A stretch of DNA of 64,000 bases from a virus. The notes below the pieces were generated by a model. The model did no database searches. It was not told the DNA's origin and saw nothing but the letters and a program-made list of their open reading frames with translations. The DNA lies in the IMG/VR virus record IMGVR_UViG_3300027816_000103, positions 1-64,000 of that record; one strand, written 5' to 3'. Shown one piece after another: positions 49,250-57,581 of the stretch. Each line of letters opens with the position of its first letter. The first letter of the stretch is position 1. Made by a program: the position numbers and the translations under genes.

Positions 49250-49489
49250 ATGAAAAGAAAAGAAGGAATAGATACAATGATTTTTGATATTACACCAAAA
49301 GAATTTGCAAAAGACTTATTTAACAGATTCTATGGTATAAATGGAGTTGGATATTATCAGGCTAAAACCTGCGCTCTCATGGCAGTAGATTTATTAATTG
49401 AAGAACTAGACCCTAAGTCTGAAACTGAAATATTCATACCTAAAATTGACCTATACGAAGCAGCTAAAAAACAACTTCTTAAAATATGA
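49250..49489 (+). CDS. Small conserved protein in replication operon
   Basis: 79 residues; MKRKEGIDTMIFDITPKEFA, KDLFNRFYGINGVGYYQAKT and CALMAVDLLIEELDPKSETE. A short helical protein of a type often found next to phage replication genes. ATG at 49280 (MIFDITPK) is an alternative start. Overlaps the helicase gene by 4 bases. Function unknown. Confidence 0.6.
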   Translation: MKRKEGIDTMIFDITPKEFAKDLFNRFYGINGVGYYQAKTCALMAVDLLIEELDPKSETEIFIPKIDLYEAAKKQLLKI

Positions 49490-51195
49490 ATGATGTTTCT
49501 GTCTTTGGCAGGAACATCATTTGTAAAAAAATTAAATGGTCTCCAAGCGAATTAATACTCGCTTCCTGCCTAAACTTTGAATATAACGAACAAGATAGCA
49601 TAATAACTATCAACACTCATAAGACCTCTCAAAAGGCTTTGGCTATTTTTTTGAACGTTTCATTCATTAATTTAATGCAGAGTAATGAACTTAAAAATAA
49701 AAGAGATGCATTGTTTAATTCAATTAAGTTAATATACTCTGAAATGCAAAAGGAATTCATGGGTGAGCTGAACTCAACAGTACCATACCATGATAAACTT
49801 TGGAATAGACCAGGACAGAAGTTTGCGTATCAACCACACGCTATATTTGAAATGAGGAATAGGCAGCACAACCTTCTTGCTTTTGATATGAGACTTGGCA
49901 AGACATTGACTTCTATATCCCTTTCACTATTAGACAAGAGCGATACTACTTTAATTATCTGTCCTGGATCTACAAAGTTTACAGCTTGGTATGATGATTT
50001 AATTGGGTGGGGTTTCAATCCTTTAAACTTTACAATATATGATTCTAAGGTTAAATATTGTAGAAGAGCATTCAATGAGAAGTACATAGTGATTAACTAT
50101 GAAATGCTATCTAAAAATATGGATAAGATTTTAAATAGTAATATACAACACATAATCATTGATGAGGCACACAGAGTTAAAACAATTCAGACACAAACAT
50201 TTAAGAATGTTCAAAGCATTGTACACAATTTCCCAAACTCAAGATTGACACTCCTTTCCGGTACTCCAATAGCAAATAGAGTTGATGATATGTACGCATA
50301 CTTTAAACTTATAAATCATCCATTAGGAGCTTCATTAAAAAGATTTAGAGATATGTATGGTATTATGAAGAATGGCAGGAGAGGAGCAGTTGTTAAAAAG
50401 GCTAAGAACACAAAAGATTTATCAGATAAGCTATCAAACTTTATGATAAGAAGAACTCAATCAGAAGTATTTGATATGCCTCAAAAACAGCAAATTAGAT
50501 ATAAGATTGATAAAGATGATTTCAAAGTTGAATATGATGGACTGATAAATGAACTTAAAAATAAAACAAATTACGCTGCAATACATGGTCATATTATGGC
50601 CATCAATAAATTGACATCTACTATTAAAGTTAAGGAGGCTATAAACATTACAGAAGAAGTTTTAGAGTATGGTAAAAAGATAGTTATATTCTGCTCCTTT
50701 ACAGAGCCTATTATAACATTAAAAAACATATTTGCATCAAAAAATATTAAGTCTGTTTTAGTGGATGGCTCTGTAGATATGAATGAAAGAAGGAAATTAA
50801 TTAAGCAGTTCTGGGAAGATGATGAGTGTAATGTATTCTTAGGCAACATGAGAGCTGCGGGGGAAGGTATTAATCTTTCCTGCGCCTCAGATATAATAAT
50901 CATGAACTATCCATTCACTCCAAAAGAGTTAGAACAACCAATAGAAAGATGTACTAATCCTTCTAATCCTAAAATCAATACAATTCATTATCTTGTTTGT
51001 GAGGACAGTATAGATGAAATACTATACGAGATTTTAATTGATAAAAAGGAAGATATAAACGCTATAGTTGATAAAGGCAAAGGAGTTCAATCCTATGACA
51101 ATGTAACTAATAGCATATACAGAAGATTATTCGGTTCCAATATAAATACTCAAAATAAACTAAATGAGCAAGAAAGCGAAGTTCAAAGTATCTGA
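49486..51195 (+). CDS. SNF2-like superfamily 2 helicase
   Basis: 569 residues. FDMRLGKTLTSISLSLL at about 130-146 (motif I), HIIIDEAHRVK at about 221-231 (motif II, DEAH), LLSGTPIANRVDD at about 255 (motif III), GKKIVIFCSFTEPI near 390 and NMRAAGEGINLSC with EQPIERC at about 455-485 (motifs V-VI). Uses ATP to move on double-stranded DNA; in phages such proteins remodel recombination forks. The last 32 bases overlap the next gene. Confidence 0.85.
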   Translation: MNDVSVFGRNIICKKIKWSPSELILASCLNFEYNEQDSIITINTHKTSQKALAIFLNVSFINLMQSNELKNKRDALFNSIKLIYSEMQKEFMGELNSTVPYHDKLWNRPGQKFAYQPHAIFEMRNRQHNLLAFDMRLGKTLTSISLSLLDKSDTTLIICPGSTKFTAWYDDLIGWGFNPLNFTIYDSKVKYCRRAFNEKYIVINYEMLSKNMDKILNSNIQHIIIDEAHRVKTIQTQTFKNVQSIVHNFPNSRLTLLSGTPIANRVDDMYAYFKLINHPLGASLKRFRDMYGIMKNGRRGAVVKKAKNTKDLSDKLSNFMIRRTQSEVFDMPQKQQIRYKIDKDDFKVEYDGLINELKNKTNYAAIHGHIMAINKLTSTIKVKEAINITEEVLEYGKKIVIFCSFTEPIITLKNIFASKNIKSVLVDGSVDMNERRKLIKQFWEDDECNVFLGNMRAAGEGINLSCASDIIIMNYPFTPKELEQPIERCTNPSNPKINTIHYLVCEDSIDEILYEILIDKKEDINAIVDKGKGVQSYDNVTNSIYRRLFGSNINTQNKLNEQESEVQSI

Positions 51196-51505
51196 GGATA
51201 TGATACTTGTAACCGAAAAGAATAGAAAGATGGCTATAGTTATAGGTAGAATAATATACAGAGTTAAAAAAAGTGGAGATGTTTCTTTAGCTGTTGTAAG
51301 GCCAAGAATTGTTAAAGGTAAGTGGACCATTGAAGGAGATCCACATTTGGGAGCTAAATTTACATTCCAAACAAGTAAAGATGAACCCCAAGAAGAGTGG
51401 GAAAGGATGCACAAGGAGATATTTAAAAAGATTGTCGAAGAACAAAATGGCTACATAAAGCCAAGTGAACCATTGGTCAAATACAAAATAAACAAATTAA
51501 AATGA
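51164..51505 (+). CDS. Hypothetical protein (113 aa) in replication operon
   Basis: 113 residues: MSKKAKFKVSEDMILVTEKN, IVIGRIIYRVKKSGDVSLAV, KGKWTIEGDPHLGAKFTFQT, helical C-terminus. Small beta-barrel-like start. Overlaps both neighbours by a few codons. No family recognised; could be an accessory to the helicase or primase. Confidence 0.55.
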   Translation: MSKKAKFKVSEDMILVTEKNRKMAIVIGRIIYRVKKSGDVSLAVVRPRIVKGKWTIEGDPHLGAKFTFQTSKDEPQEEWERMHKEIFKKIVEEQNGYIKPSEPLVKYKINKLK

Positions 51506-53508
51506 TTGTTTCATGCTTCAAGGATGCTTTCACTTCTGAAAGTCCTATAAACTTGCCTATTGTTGATGTACTTAGGCTTATAAAATCAGGTAAATGGAAA
51601 GATAAAGTTGAAAGACTCCGTAGTTTACCAATAGAAGAATATAAAAAACAGAAGTTATTTCTTCCTGCCGTTACTTTCTCAGGTATATTCAACCAAAGAC
51701 TTGATAAACAAGTTGCTGAATATTCAAGACTCATGATTATTGATATTGATAACCTTGAAAGTGAATTGTTAATTAACTTATCAAGCCTACTCAAAGATGA
51801 TGAATATACTTATGCTATGTTTATCTCTCCAAGTGGTAATGGATTAAAGGTTTTATTCAAGCTAACAAATGATAATCCAGATAGACACAAGGCTTATTTT
51901 AGCGCTATCCAAAAACACTTTGAAGAGAATTACGCTGTATTAATAGATAAGAGCGGGAAGAACATATCAAGACTATGCTTTGTATCTTATGATGAAGAAC
52001 TGTACATTAATGAGAATTCAAAAGAATTTGATTGTCCTGGAATAATTGAACGATTCCCTCAAAAACAATACAGAAAGACAGAAGAACTTAAAAATGCTAA
52101 CCCTGACCAAATTGATCCTACAGAGGTACTAAGAATATGCTGTAAGTGGACCGATAAACATTACAACTACGTTGAAGGAGAAAGGAATACATACCTACAT
52201 TCTCTATGCTGTGCTATGAATAGAGTAGGAGTTGAAATGGATGATACAATAGAAGTGTTTTTAAATAACTTTGATTTACCAATAGAAGAAGTTGATATTC
52301 TTGTAAAAGGAGTTTATTTTAGAAATAGAAACGAATTCGGCACATATCCATTAGACAAAGAACAGAATTTTAAAAGACAAGATTATTCTTCTCTACTTAC
52401 AGATAACGAAGTTCTTAATGACTTTGCAGAGATAATTAAGTCTGTTTATACCAATACTGTCTCCCGCGAAGGACTATTAAAAATCCTTACTGCTTATATA
52501 AAAACTCAAATTAATGATGGGTTTATCAATATAACACGCGAGGAGACAGCCAAATTTATAACTGAAACAATTAAGAAGATTGATGAAGTTAGATTAGGAA
52601 CCATAGGAGAGAAAGGATATGACCATGAAGATATAACTCAACTCGCTGAAATGTATGCAAAAGCAAGCAATAGAAGCGGTGAAATAAGATTCCACTTAGG
52701 TCTATTCGATAATTTTGATTTATTAATGCCCGAGTGCTTCTATGGTATGGTAGGTATGCCAAGAACATTTAAGTCTGTCCTCGCCACTCATTTAGTTACT
52801 CAGAATGCAAAGAATGATATTCCCTGCCTATACCTATCAGGAGAGATGTCAAGAGGGCAAATGTTTGAAAGGCTATCTACAAAGGAGTGCGGAATTAATT
52901 GGAAGATGAGTCCTCACAAAGAAAAGTTAGCAGATGCAAATTTTGTGGCAGGAGTAGGTGAAATGATAGACCAAACATTTAAAAAGAATCTATTTATAGT
53001 TACCCTAAAAGATTTCAATAGAGAGAACATTGTTGCGACAGTTAACAAGATTGAGATTAAAACAGGTAAAAAGATTAAACTGATAGTTTTAGATGGACTA
53101 TCTGAAATGGATTGGTTAGGAAGAGAAGAAATACAAGCAGCTATATTTAATTGTAGAGAGGCAAAGGAGATAGCTAAAGATACAGGATGCGCTGTTATTG
53201 GTTTAATGCACACTTCCGGTAGGCTTGAGAAATATTACAGGAATACTTCTGCTTGGGTGAGAGGAGCTAATAAGACTATTGCCTCTATGGATGGAATATT
53301 CATGAATTCTTTGATAGTTCACCCAGAAACTAATAACTTGCAGAATGATGATATAATGTACTATCAAGATAAATTCTTCCTTAGATTCGAAGATAAGAGA
53401 GGAAATGCAGGTACAGTTGATTCAATAGTTAGCGTAGATGATAGAATGAGGCTATCATACTTAGATTCTGATACTAATAAATATGAAGTAAAGATAAATA
53501 AGCAATAA
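51502..53508 (+). CDS. Primase-helicase (BT4734-type primase domain plus RecA-like helicase)
   Basis: 668 residues. Residues 1-190 resemble the BT4734-like / VirE-N type primase-associated domain (LMIIDIDNLESEL, YAMFISPSGNGLKVLFKL). Residues about 200-290 are a helical PriCT-like region. Residues about 390-660 form a DnaB/RecA-type ATPase: CFYGMVGMPRTFKS at about 411-424, LYLSGEMSRGQMFERL, and Walker B KLIVLDGLSEMDW at about 525. The P-loop reads GMPRTFKS, with Phe where Gly of GxxxxGK is expected. Probably the replicative helicase with priming function. Confidence 0.8.
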   Translation: MIVSCFKDAFTSESPINLPIVDVLRLIKSGKWKDKVERLRSLPIEEYKKQKLFLPAVTFSGIFNQRLDKQVAEYSRLMIIDIDNLESELLINLSSLLKDDEYTYAMFISPSGNGLKVLFKLTNDNPDRHKAYFSAIQKHFEENYAVLIDKSGKNISRLCFVSYDEELYINENSKEFDCPGIIERFPQKQYRKTEELKNANPDQIDPTEVLRICCKWTDKHYNYVEGERNTYLHSLCCAMNRVGVEMDDTIEVFLNNFDLPIEEVDILVKGVYFRNRNEFGTYPLDKEQNFKRQDYSSLLTDNEVLNDFAEIIKSVYTNTVSREGLLKILTAYIKTQINDGFINITREETAKFITETIKKIDEVRLGTIGEKGYDHEDITQLAEMYAKASNRSGEIRFHLGLFDNFDLLMPECFYGMVGMPRTFKSVLATHLVTQNAKNDIPCLYLSGEMSRGQMFERLSTKECGINWKMSPHKEKLADANFVAGVGEMIDQTFKKNLFIVTLKDFNRENIVATVNKIEIKTGKKIKLIVLDGLSEMDWLGREEIQAAIFNCREAKEIAKDTGCAVIGLMHTSGRLEKYYRNTSAWVRGANKTIASMDGIFMNSLIVHPETNNLQNDDIMYYQDKFFLRFEDKRGNAGTVDSIVSVDDRMRLSYLDSDTNKYEVKINKQ

Positions 53509-53846
53509 TGATTAAAATTGATTTAAAGATAAAGCCTATGTCAATTAACAAGGCTTTTCAAGGAAGAAGGTTTAAAACAAAGGAATATATCAAGTATTCA
53601 GAAGTAGTTACTATGATGCTTCCTAAACTTAAATTTCCCGACCCTCCATTCAAATTCTACATTGAATATGGCTTCTCAAATGTTGCTTCTGATATAGATA
53701 ATCCAACCAAACTAATCATTGATATAATGCAAAAGAAATACGATTTCAATGACAAGAACATATTTGAAATGAAGTTAAAAAAGGTTAAGGTAGTTAAGGG
53801 AGAAGAATATATAAAGATATTTGTAGAAGAATATACAAATGAGTAA
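53508..53846 (+). CDS. rusA: RusA-like Holliday junction resolvase
   Basis: 112 residues. IDLKIKPMSINKAFQGRRFK is the family start and DIDNPTKLIIDIMQKKYDFNDKNI holds the Asp-x-Asp ... D ... N-D residues of the RusA active site (the three Asp, about 64-90). Dimeric metal-dependent enzyme that cuts four-way junctions, needed before packaging. ATG overlaps the primase-helicase stop by one base. Length matches the family. Confidence 0.85.
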   Translation: MIKIDLKIKPMSINKAFQGRRFKTKEYIKYSEVVTMMLPKLKFPDPPFKFYIEYGFSNVASDIDNPTKLIIDIMQKKYDFNDKNIFEMKLKKVKVVKGEEYIKIFVEEYTNE

Positions 53847-53858
53847 TTTAGCAAAAAA

Positions 53859-54179
53859 ATGGAACAAATGATATTTATAGAAGTTAAAAAAATCATCCCT
53901 GTAGGAGATGATGTAAGAATTGAGAAAGAGTTCATAAGAGCAGATAAAATAGAAACATTTCGCTCTTACAAAAAGAACGAGGAACATTCCTTTTCAAAGG
54001 TTAAAGGTGATATTATTAAAGTTATAATGAAATCACTATCTAATTATTCTAACAGAGAATCAAAAGGAATCTACGAGGTTTATGTTAATGAATCACCAGA
54101 ATCCTTTCAGTCAAGACTAAATGGTAACGGAGTAACAGTTATATCAGATGGAGGAAAAGGACTTCATAACACCCCTTAA
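53859..54179 (+). CDS. Hypothetical protein (106 aa)
   Basis: 106 residues, MEQMIFIEVKKIIPVGDDVR, with SFSKVKGDIIKVIMKSLSNY and YEVYVNESPESFQSRLNGNG. A small alpha/beta protein between the resolvase and SSB genes. Overlaps the following gene by 32 bases. No family recognised. Confidence 0.55.
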   Translation: MEQMIFIEVKKIIPVGDDVRIEKEFIRADKIETFRSYKKNEEHSFSKVKGDIIKVIMKSLSNYSNRESKGIYEVYVNESPESFQSRLNGNGVTVISDGGKGLHNTP

Positions 54180-54519
54180 AGACATCATCAATATACTTAC
54201 ACAGCTTGGAGAGATTGCAGCAGAAGCTGAGACTATACATAGTCCGGAGGCATACAACGTTCTTAGAAACGAAATACAAGTTGTTCAGTTAAGGCATATT
54301 CAAGAATATATTGAGATGATTGATAAGCATTATCCAAATGCTCCTAGAGAAAGTATGAAGAAGATAGCAGGAGTTAAACAAATGGATAAATTAAGATTTG
54401 AAATAGCGTTGAAAACAATAAAATACAAAAAAAGAAAAAATGGAAACAAGACAAAGAAATCTAAAGAGCCAAAAAGCAACAGCGACTGGCGAAACTTGGG
54501 AACCACAAGCGAATGGTAA
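54148..54519 (+). CDS. Hypothetical helical protein (123 aa)
   Basis: 123 residues, helical (LKDIINILTQLGEIAAEAET, VLRNEIQVVQLRHIQEYIEM) with a basic, Ser-rich tail. The last 80 bases overlap the start of the SSB gene in another frame, so expression of the two may be coupled. Function unknown. Confidence 0.55.
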   Translation: MEEKDFITPLKDIINILTQLGEIAAEAETIHSPEAYNVLRNEIQVVQLRHIQEYIEMIDKHYPNAPRESMKKIAGVKQMDKLRFEIALKTIKYKKRKNGNKTKKSKEPKSNSDWRNLGTTSEW

Positions 54520-55009
54520 AAACAACTTCTTCTTTGATGAAAAGAACCCTAATAATACATTAGAAGGTTATTTGGTTGAAGTTAAAGAAGGAGTAGGACA
54601 AAACAACTCTACTATCTATGTAATTCATGAATCAGATGAATATGGAGCATTGAAATCTAAAAGGTCAATCTGGGAAGATACTGTACTTGCAGATCAAATG
54701 GATGCAGCAATAAATAATCATGGAATAAATTGCTTTGTTGTAATTAAGTACAAAGGAAGAGCCTTGAAAAGACAAGCAAAGCAAATGAATCCTAATCAGG
54801 CATGGTCTCAAACAAATTCATATCATTTATGGGAAGTATTTGTAGATATTGATGCTCCTGTTTATTCAAGTGGTAAACAATCTTCTCCTGCACAACAGCA
54901 AATGCAAGTTGTAAAAGAAGTTGCTCAGCCAACAAAACAGAATTCAGATGCTTTTAATGTAGGCGGAAATCCTTTTGGAGACACGAACTCAGGAGACCTA
55001 CCTTGGTAA
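54440..55009 (+). CDS. Single-stranded DNA-binding protein
   Basis: 189 residues. N-terminal strand-rich part (NNFFFDEKNPNNTLEGYLVE, NNSTIYVIHESDEYGALKSK, FVVIKYKGRALKRQAKQMNP) suggests an OB fold. A Gln/Pro-rich linker follows and the end NSGDLPW is an acidic-plus-hydrophobic tip like that through which SSBs recruit partners. The fold is inferred from these features and from location at the end of the replication operon. Overlaps the previous gene by 80 bases. Confidence 0.75.
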   Translation: METRQRNLKSQKATATGETWEPQANGKNNFFFDEKNPNNTLEGYLVEVKEGVGQNNSTIYVIHESDEYGALKSKRSIWEDTVLADQMDAAINNHGINCFVVIKYKGRALKRQAKQMNPNQAWSQTNSYHLWEVFVDIDAPVYSSGKQSSPAQQQMQVVKEVAQPTKQNSDAFNVGGNPFGDTNSGDLPW

Positions 55010-55040
55010 TAAATTAATAAACAATCAACGCTATAAAAAC

Positions 55041-55068
55041 AAAATCCCCGAATTAATCGGGGTTTTTT
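55041..55068. terminator. Bidirectional terminator between convergent operons
   Basis: CCCCGA (55046-55051) / TCGGGG (55057-55062), loop ATTAA, TTTTTT after (plus) and an A-rich AAAACAAAA before (U-rich on minus). It separates the replication operon (plus) from the fibre block (minus). Confidence 0.9.
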
Positions 55069-55094
55069 GTTTATATATGGAAACAACAACTTTT

Positions 55095-55370
55095 TTAATC
55101 TTCTCCTTCTTCTTCTCCGCCTTCTTCCTCATAACCTTCTTCACCCTCACCCATTCCACCATACTCTCCAGAGTAATTAGATAATTCCATGAACCTATTC
55201 ATAGCCTTTAATTTCTCAGCATTACTTCCCGCCTTAAATTCATAGACTTCTTTATGTTCCATTGTAGAGTAATCAAATGTTCTACCTTCCATAGGTGAAC
55301 GCATCATATAGCAGATAACAACTCCGTTGTCAGCAGCTTTCATTTTTACATCAAATATTTCGTATGACAT
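55095..55370 (-). CDS. Small protein with acidic tail (91 aa)
   Basis: 91 residues. An alpha/beta first part (MSYEIFDVKMKAADNGVVIC, FDYSTMEHKEVYEFKAGSNA) and a Gly/Glu-rich acidic tail (GEGEEGYEEEGGEEEGED). Last gene of the leftward fibre block, next to the bidirectional terminator. The acidic tail could be a flexible DNA-mimic or protein-binding arm. Unknown function. Confidence 0.6.
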   Translation of the reverse strand: MSYEIFDVKMKAADNGVVICYMMRSPMEGRTFDYSTMEHKEVYEFKAGSNAEKLKAMNRFMELSNYSGEYGGMGEGEEGYEEEGGEEEGED

Positions 55371-55380
55371 ATTTTATATT

Positions 55381-55743
55381 TTATAATATTTGGTAAATAT
55401 CAGCTATTGCTTGGTCCAAAGCAGATTGAGTACCTGCTGCCCAACCTGCCGTTCCCCCAACAAATGCAACAACATCTTGCAATTCAATTTGCTCTCTATC
55501 ATCATCAACCATAACAATATTAATTATTGTCCTTGTTGGATAAGGATAGTTCCACATGTTTGAATCAGCATCAGCAGTATTTGGTGATACCTGTATATTA
55601 GTTCCGGTAGGCTTAGAAGTATAAACTCCTGCTATCTTTTTGATATTAGCCTTGTTTAAAACAACAACTTGAGTAACTCCTGTAGGATCTGGAGATACAA
55701 GTATTGCATTTGTAGCCGTTGTTAAATCAATGTATTTTGCCAT
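55381..55743 (-). CDS. Hypothetical virion-block protein (120 aa)
   Basis: 120 residues, beta-rich (MAKYIDLTTATNAILVSPDP, TRTIINIVMVDDDREQIELQ) with a helical end. Smooth beta character and position suggest a small structural protein. A minus-strand TATATTTG lies 16 bases upstream of the start. No family recognised. Confidence 0.55.
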   Translation of the reverse strand: MAKYIDLTTATNAILVSPDPTGVTQVVVLNKANIKKIAGVYTSKPTGTNIQVSPNTADADSNMWNYPYPTRTIINIVMVDDDREQIELQDVVAFVGGTAGWAAGTQSALDQAIADIYQIL

Positions 55744-55759
55744 TGTCTATTTATTTATG

Positions 55760-55767
55760 CAAATATA
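55760..55767 (-). promoter_or_regulatory. Promoter-like -7 element TATATTTG
   Basis: Perfect TAnnTTTG on the minus strand (plus CAAATATA), 16 bases upstream of the ATG at 55743. No TTG box at expected distance. Confidence 0.45.
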
Positions 55768-55772
55768 GTTAA

Positions 55773-56000
55773 TTATTCTACTGGTGGTATTGGTGGAGGA
55801 GTAGGTGCAACCCATTCAATAAGTGGTAAATCTTTTACCCACATAAAATTTGGATTAACACATTGGTCAATTTCTTCTGTTGATATTATCCAATTAGGAG
55901 GAGTATTTCCATCTTCTATTGGATTAAAGTATGAATCGGGTGCAAACCATTGCCCTACTAATTCATCTTTTTGTTCTATTGTTAGTTTTCCTACTTGCAT
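55773..56000 (-). CDS. Small Pro/Trp-rich protein (75 aa)
   Basis: 75 residues: MQVGKLTIEQKDELVGQWFA, PIEDGNTPPNWIISTEEIDQ and a Pro-rich end (VAPTPPPIPPVE). Small proteins of this composition beside fibre genes may be fibre chaperones or tail accessories; the type is inferred. A 9-base gap separates it from the duplicated fibre gene. Confidence 0.55.
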   Translation of the reverse strand: MQVGKLTIEQKDELVGQWFAPDSYFNPIEDGNTPPNWIISTEEIDQCVNPNFMWVKDLPLIEWVAPTPPPIPPVE

Positions 56001-56009
56001 ATTTTTATT

Positions 56010-57581
56010 TTAAACTTGTCTACCTAAAGTTGTTTGAAAATTTTGAACTGCTGTGTAAAAATTAGATGCTTCTGCATCTGTCAATCCATCACCAATTGAG
56101 GCAAACGCACATTGTTTTGTAGTATAATATAATATTGATGATGAATTTAAAGCACCTATAAAAAAATTTCTATTTGGTCTTAAAGTTGAAGTTGTTGTAC
56201 CATTAACTTGTTTAATACCATTTTTCCATCCATCAATATCGTTACTTGCTTGTCTATTACCAACATAAAAACCTTGTGAATTTGCATCACTAAATGAAGT
56301 TAATGCAGATTGATTTATTAAAGGATATGTTAATCCTGATGTTCTAATTTCAAGTGCATTATAATCTGAACCAGTTTGACACCCAATTTCAATTTCAGTA
56401 CCATTGCTATTTGTCCTTGAATAATATGAAAGATGTGCTGAATTAAGAGTGCCACTAACAGATGGATTATGGAATGTATCTGCATAAGCATTAGTCCCAT
56501 TAGGCAAAGCACCATTTGAACTATGTGTCCAACCTCCTGCAAATGTTAGTCTGAATGCCTCATTAGTATCTTGGCTATTAACTAAATTAAACTTTTGAGT
56601 AGTAGCAGTTGAACCTGCAAATGGATAAAGTGCTTTCATTTTAGTCCATATACCATAACCCTTTAAGTCAGAAACTAAAGTGTTTATAGCACCTTGTGTA
56701 GTTACATCAGTTATTTGTGTACTATACAAATAGGCATTTGTTTCAACACTATAATTTCTATTATAATAGAATGATTGGCTTGGATTAATATTTCTACTCA
56801 AAGCAAACTGATAACCCTCTACTATCTGATTAAACACTTGTGCTTCTAAATCAGTAAGACCGCTGCCTATTGATGAAAAAGCTATTTGTTGTGTTGTGTA
56901 ACTTACCGCTGTATTATTTTGATTTCTTGCGCCAATAAATACATTTAAACTTGGATTATTTGTTGTTATTGCCGAAGTTAAAGATGCTAAAGCTGTACCG
57001 TTTCTAAATATTTTTCTGTCATTTGAAGCTCTTTGGCTACCCATAAAAAAGCCTTTTGAATCAGCAATTGCAGATAAAACTTCGGTTGATAAACCGCCAG
57101 TATAAAAATAATATCCTGTTCCAGTACTAATATTTAATTGAAATAACAATGTACTACCTAAATTAAATGCACCTATTGGAACTGCATTGGTAGTTTGATT
57201 TGTTCTAACGTAAATACTTAAATGATTAGAATTAAGAGTTGTATTTGTTGAAGCATTTAGAAATGTATCTGCATAAGCATTTGTTCCGTTAGGAGTAGCA
57301 CCATTACTTGAATGTGTCCATCCTCCACTAAATTGTAGTCTAAATGCTGCATCCGTATCTAAAGGGTTTTTTAAGTTGAATTTATGTTGAGTTGCTGTGC
57401 CACCTATAAATGGATATAGAGCATTGAACTTTGTCCAAATGTTAGCATTCTTTAAATTAAGTACAAGTTCATTAATAGCAGTAGCTTCAGTACCGCTTAT
57501 TCCTGTAGCAGTAATAAATGCAGCAGCATCTGGGTCATAAGGAGGAGTACCTGGTACAACTAAATATGGATTGATTATCAT
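56010..57581 (-). CDS. Tail fibre with two tandem homologous domains
   Basis: 523 residues made of two copies of a roughly 250-residue domain. Copy 1 includes WTKFNALYPFIGGTATQHKF and GWTHSSNGATPNGTNAYADT; copy 2 includes WTKMKALYPFAGSTATTQKF and GWTHSSNGALPNGTNAYADT. Both end with DLKN/GYG-type and DAEASNFYTAVQNFQTTLGR-type segments. Beta-rich, probably a lectin-like or concanavalin-like fold in a receptor-binding protein; the fold is inferred. Overlaps the next gene by 4 bases. Confidence 0.75.
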   Translation of the reverse strand: MIINPYLVVPGTPPYDPDAAAFITATGISGTEATAINELVLNLKNANIWTKFNALYPFIGGTATQHKFNLKNPLDTDAAFRLQFSGGWTHSSNGATPNGTNAYADTFLNASTNTTLNSNHLSIYVRTNQTTNAVPIGAFNLGSTLLFQLNISTGTGYYFYTGGLSTEVLSAIADSKGFFMGSQRASNDRKIFRNGTALASLTSAITTNNPSLNVFIGARNQNNTAVSYTTQQIAFSSIGSGLTDLEAQVFNQIVEGYQFALSRNINPSQSFYYNRNYSVETNAYLYSTQITDVTTQGAINTLVSDLKGYGIWTKMKALYPFAGSTATTQKFNLVNSQDTNEAFRLTFAGGWTHSSNGALPNGTNAYADTFHNPSVSGTLNSAHLSYYSRTNSNGTEIEIGCQTGSDYNALEIRTSGLTYPLINQSALTSFSDANSQGFYVGNRQASNDIDGWKNGIKQVNGTTTSTLRPNRNFFIGALNSSSILYYTTKQCAFASIGDGLTDAEASNFYTAVQNFQTTLGRQV

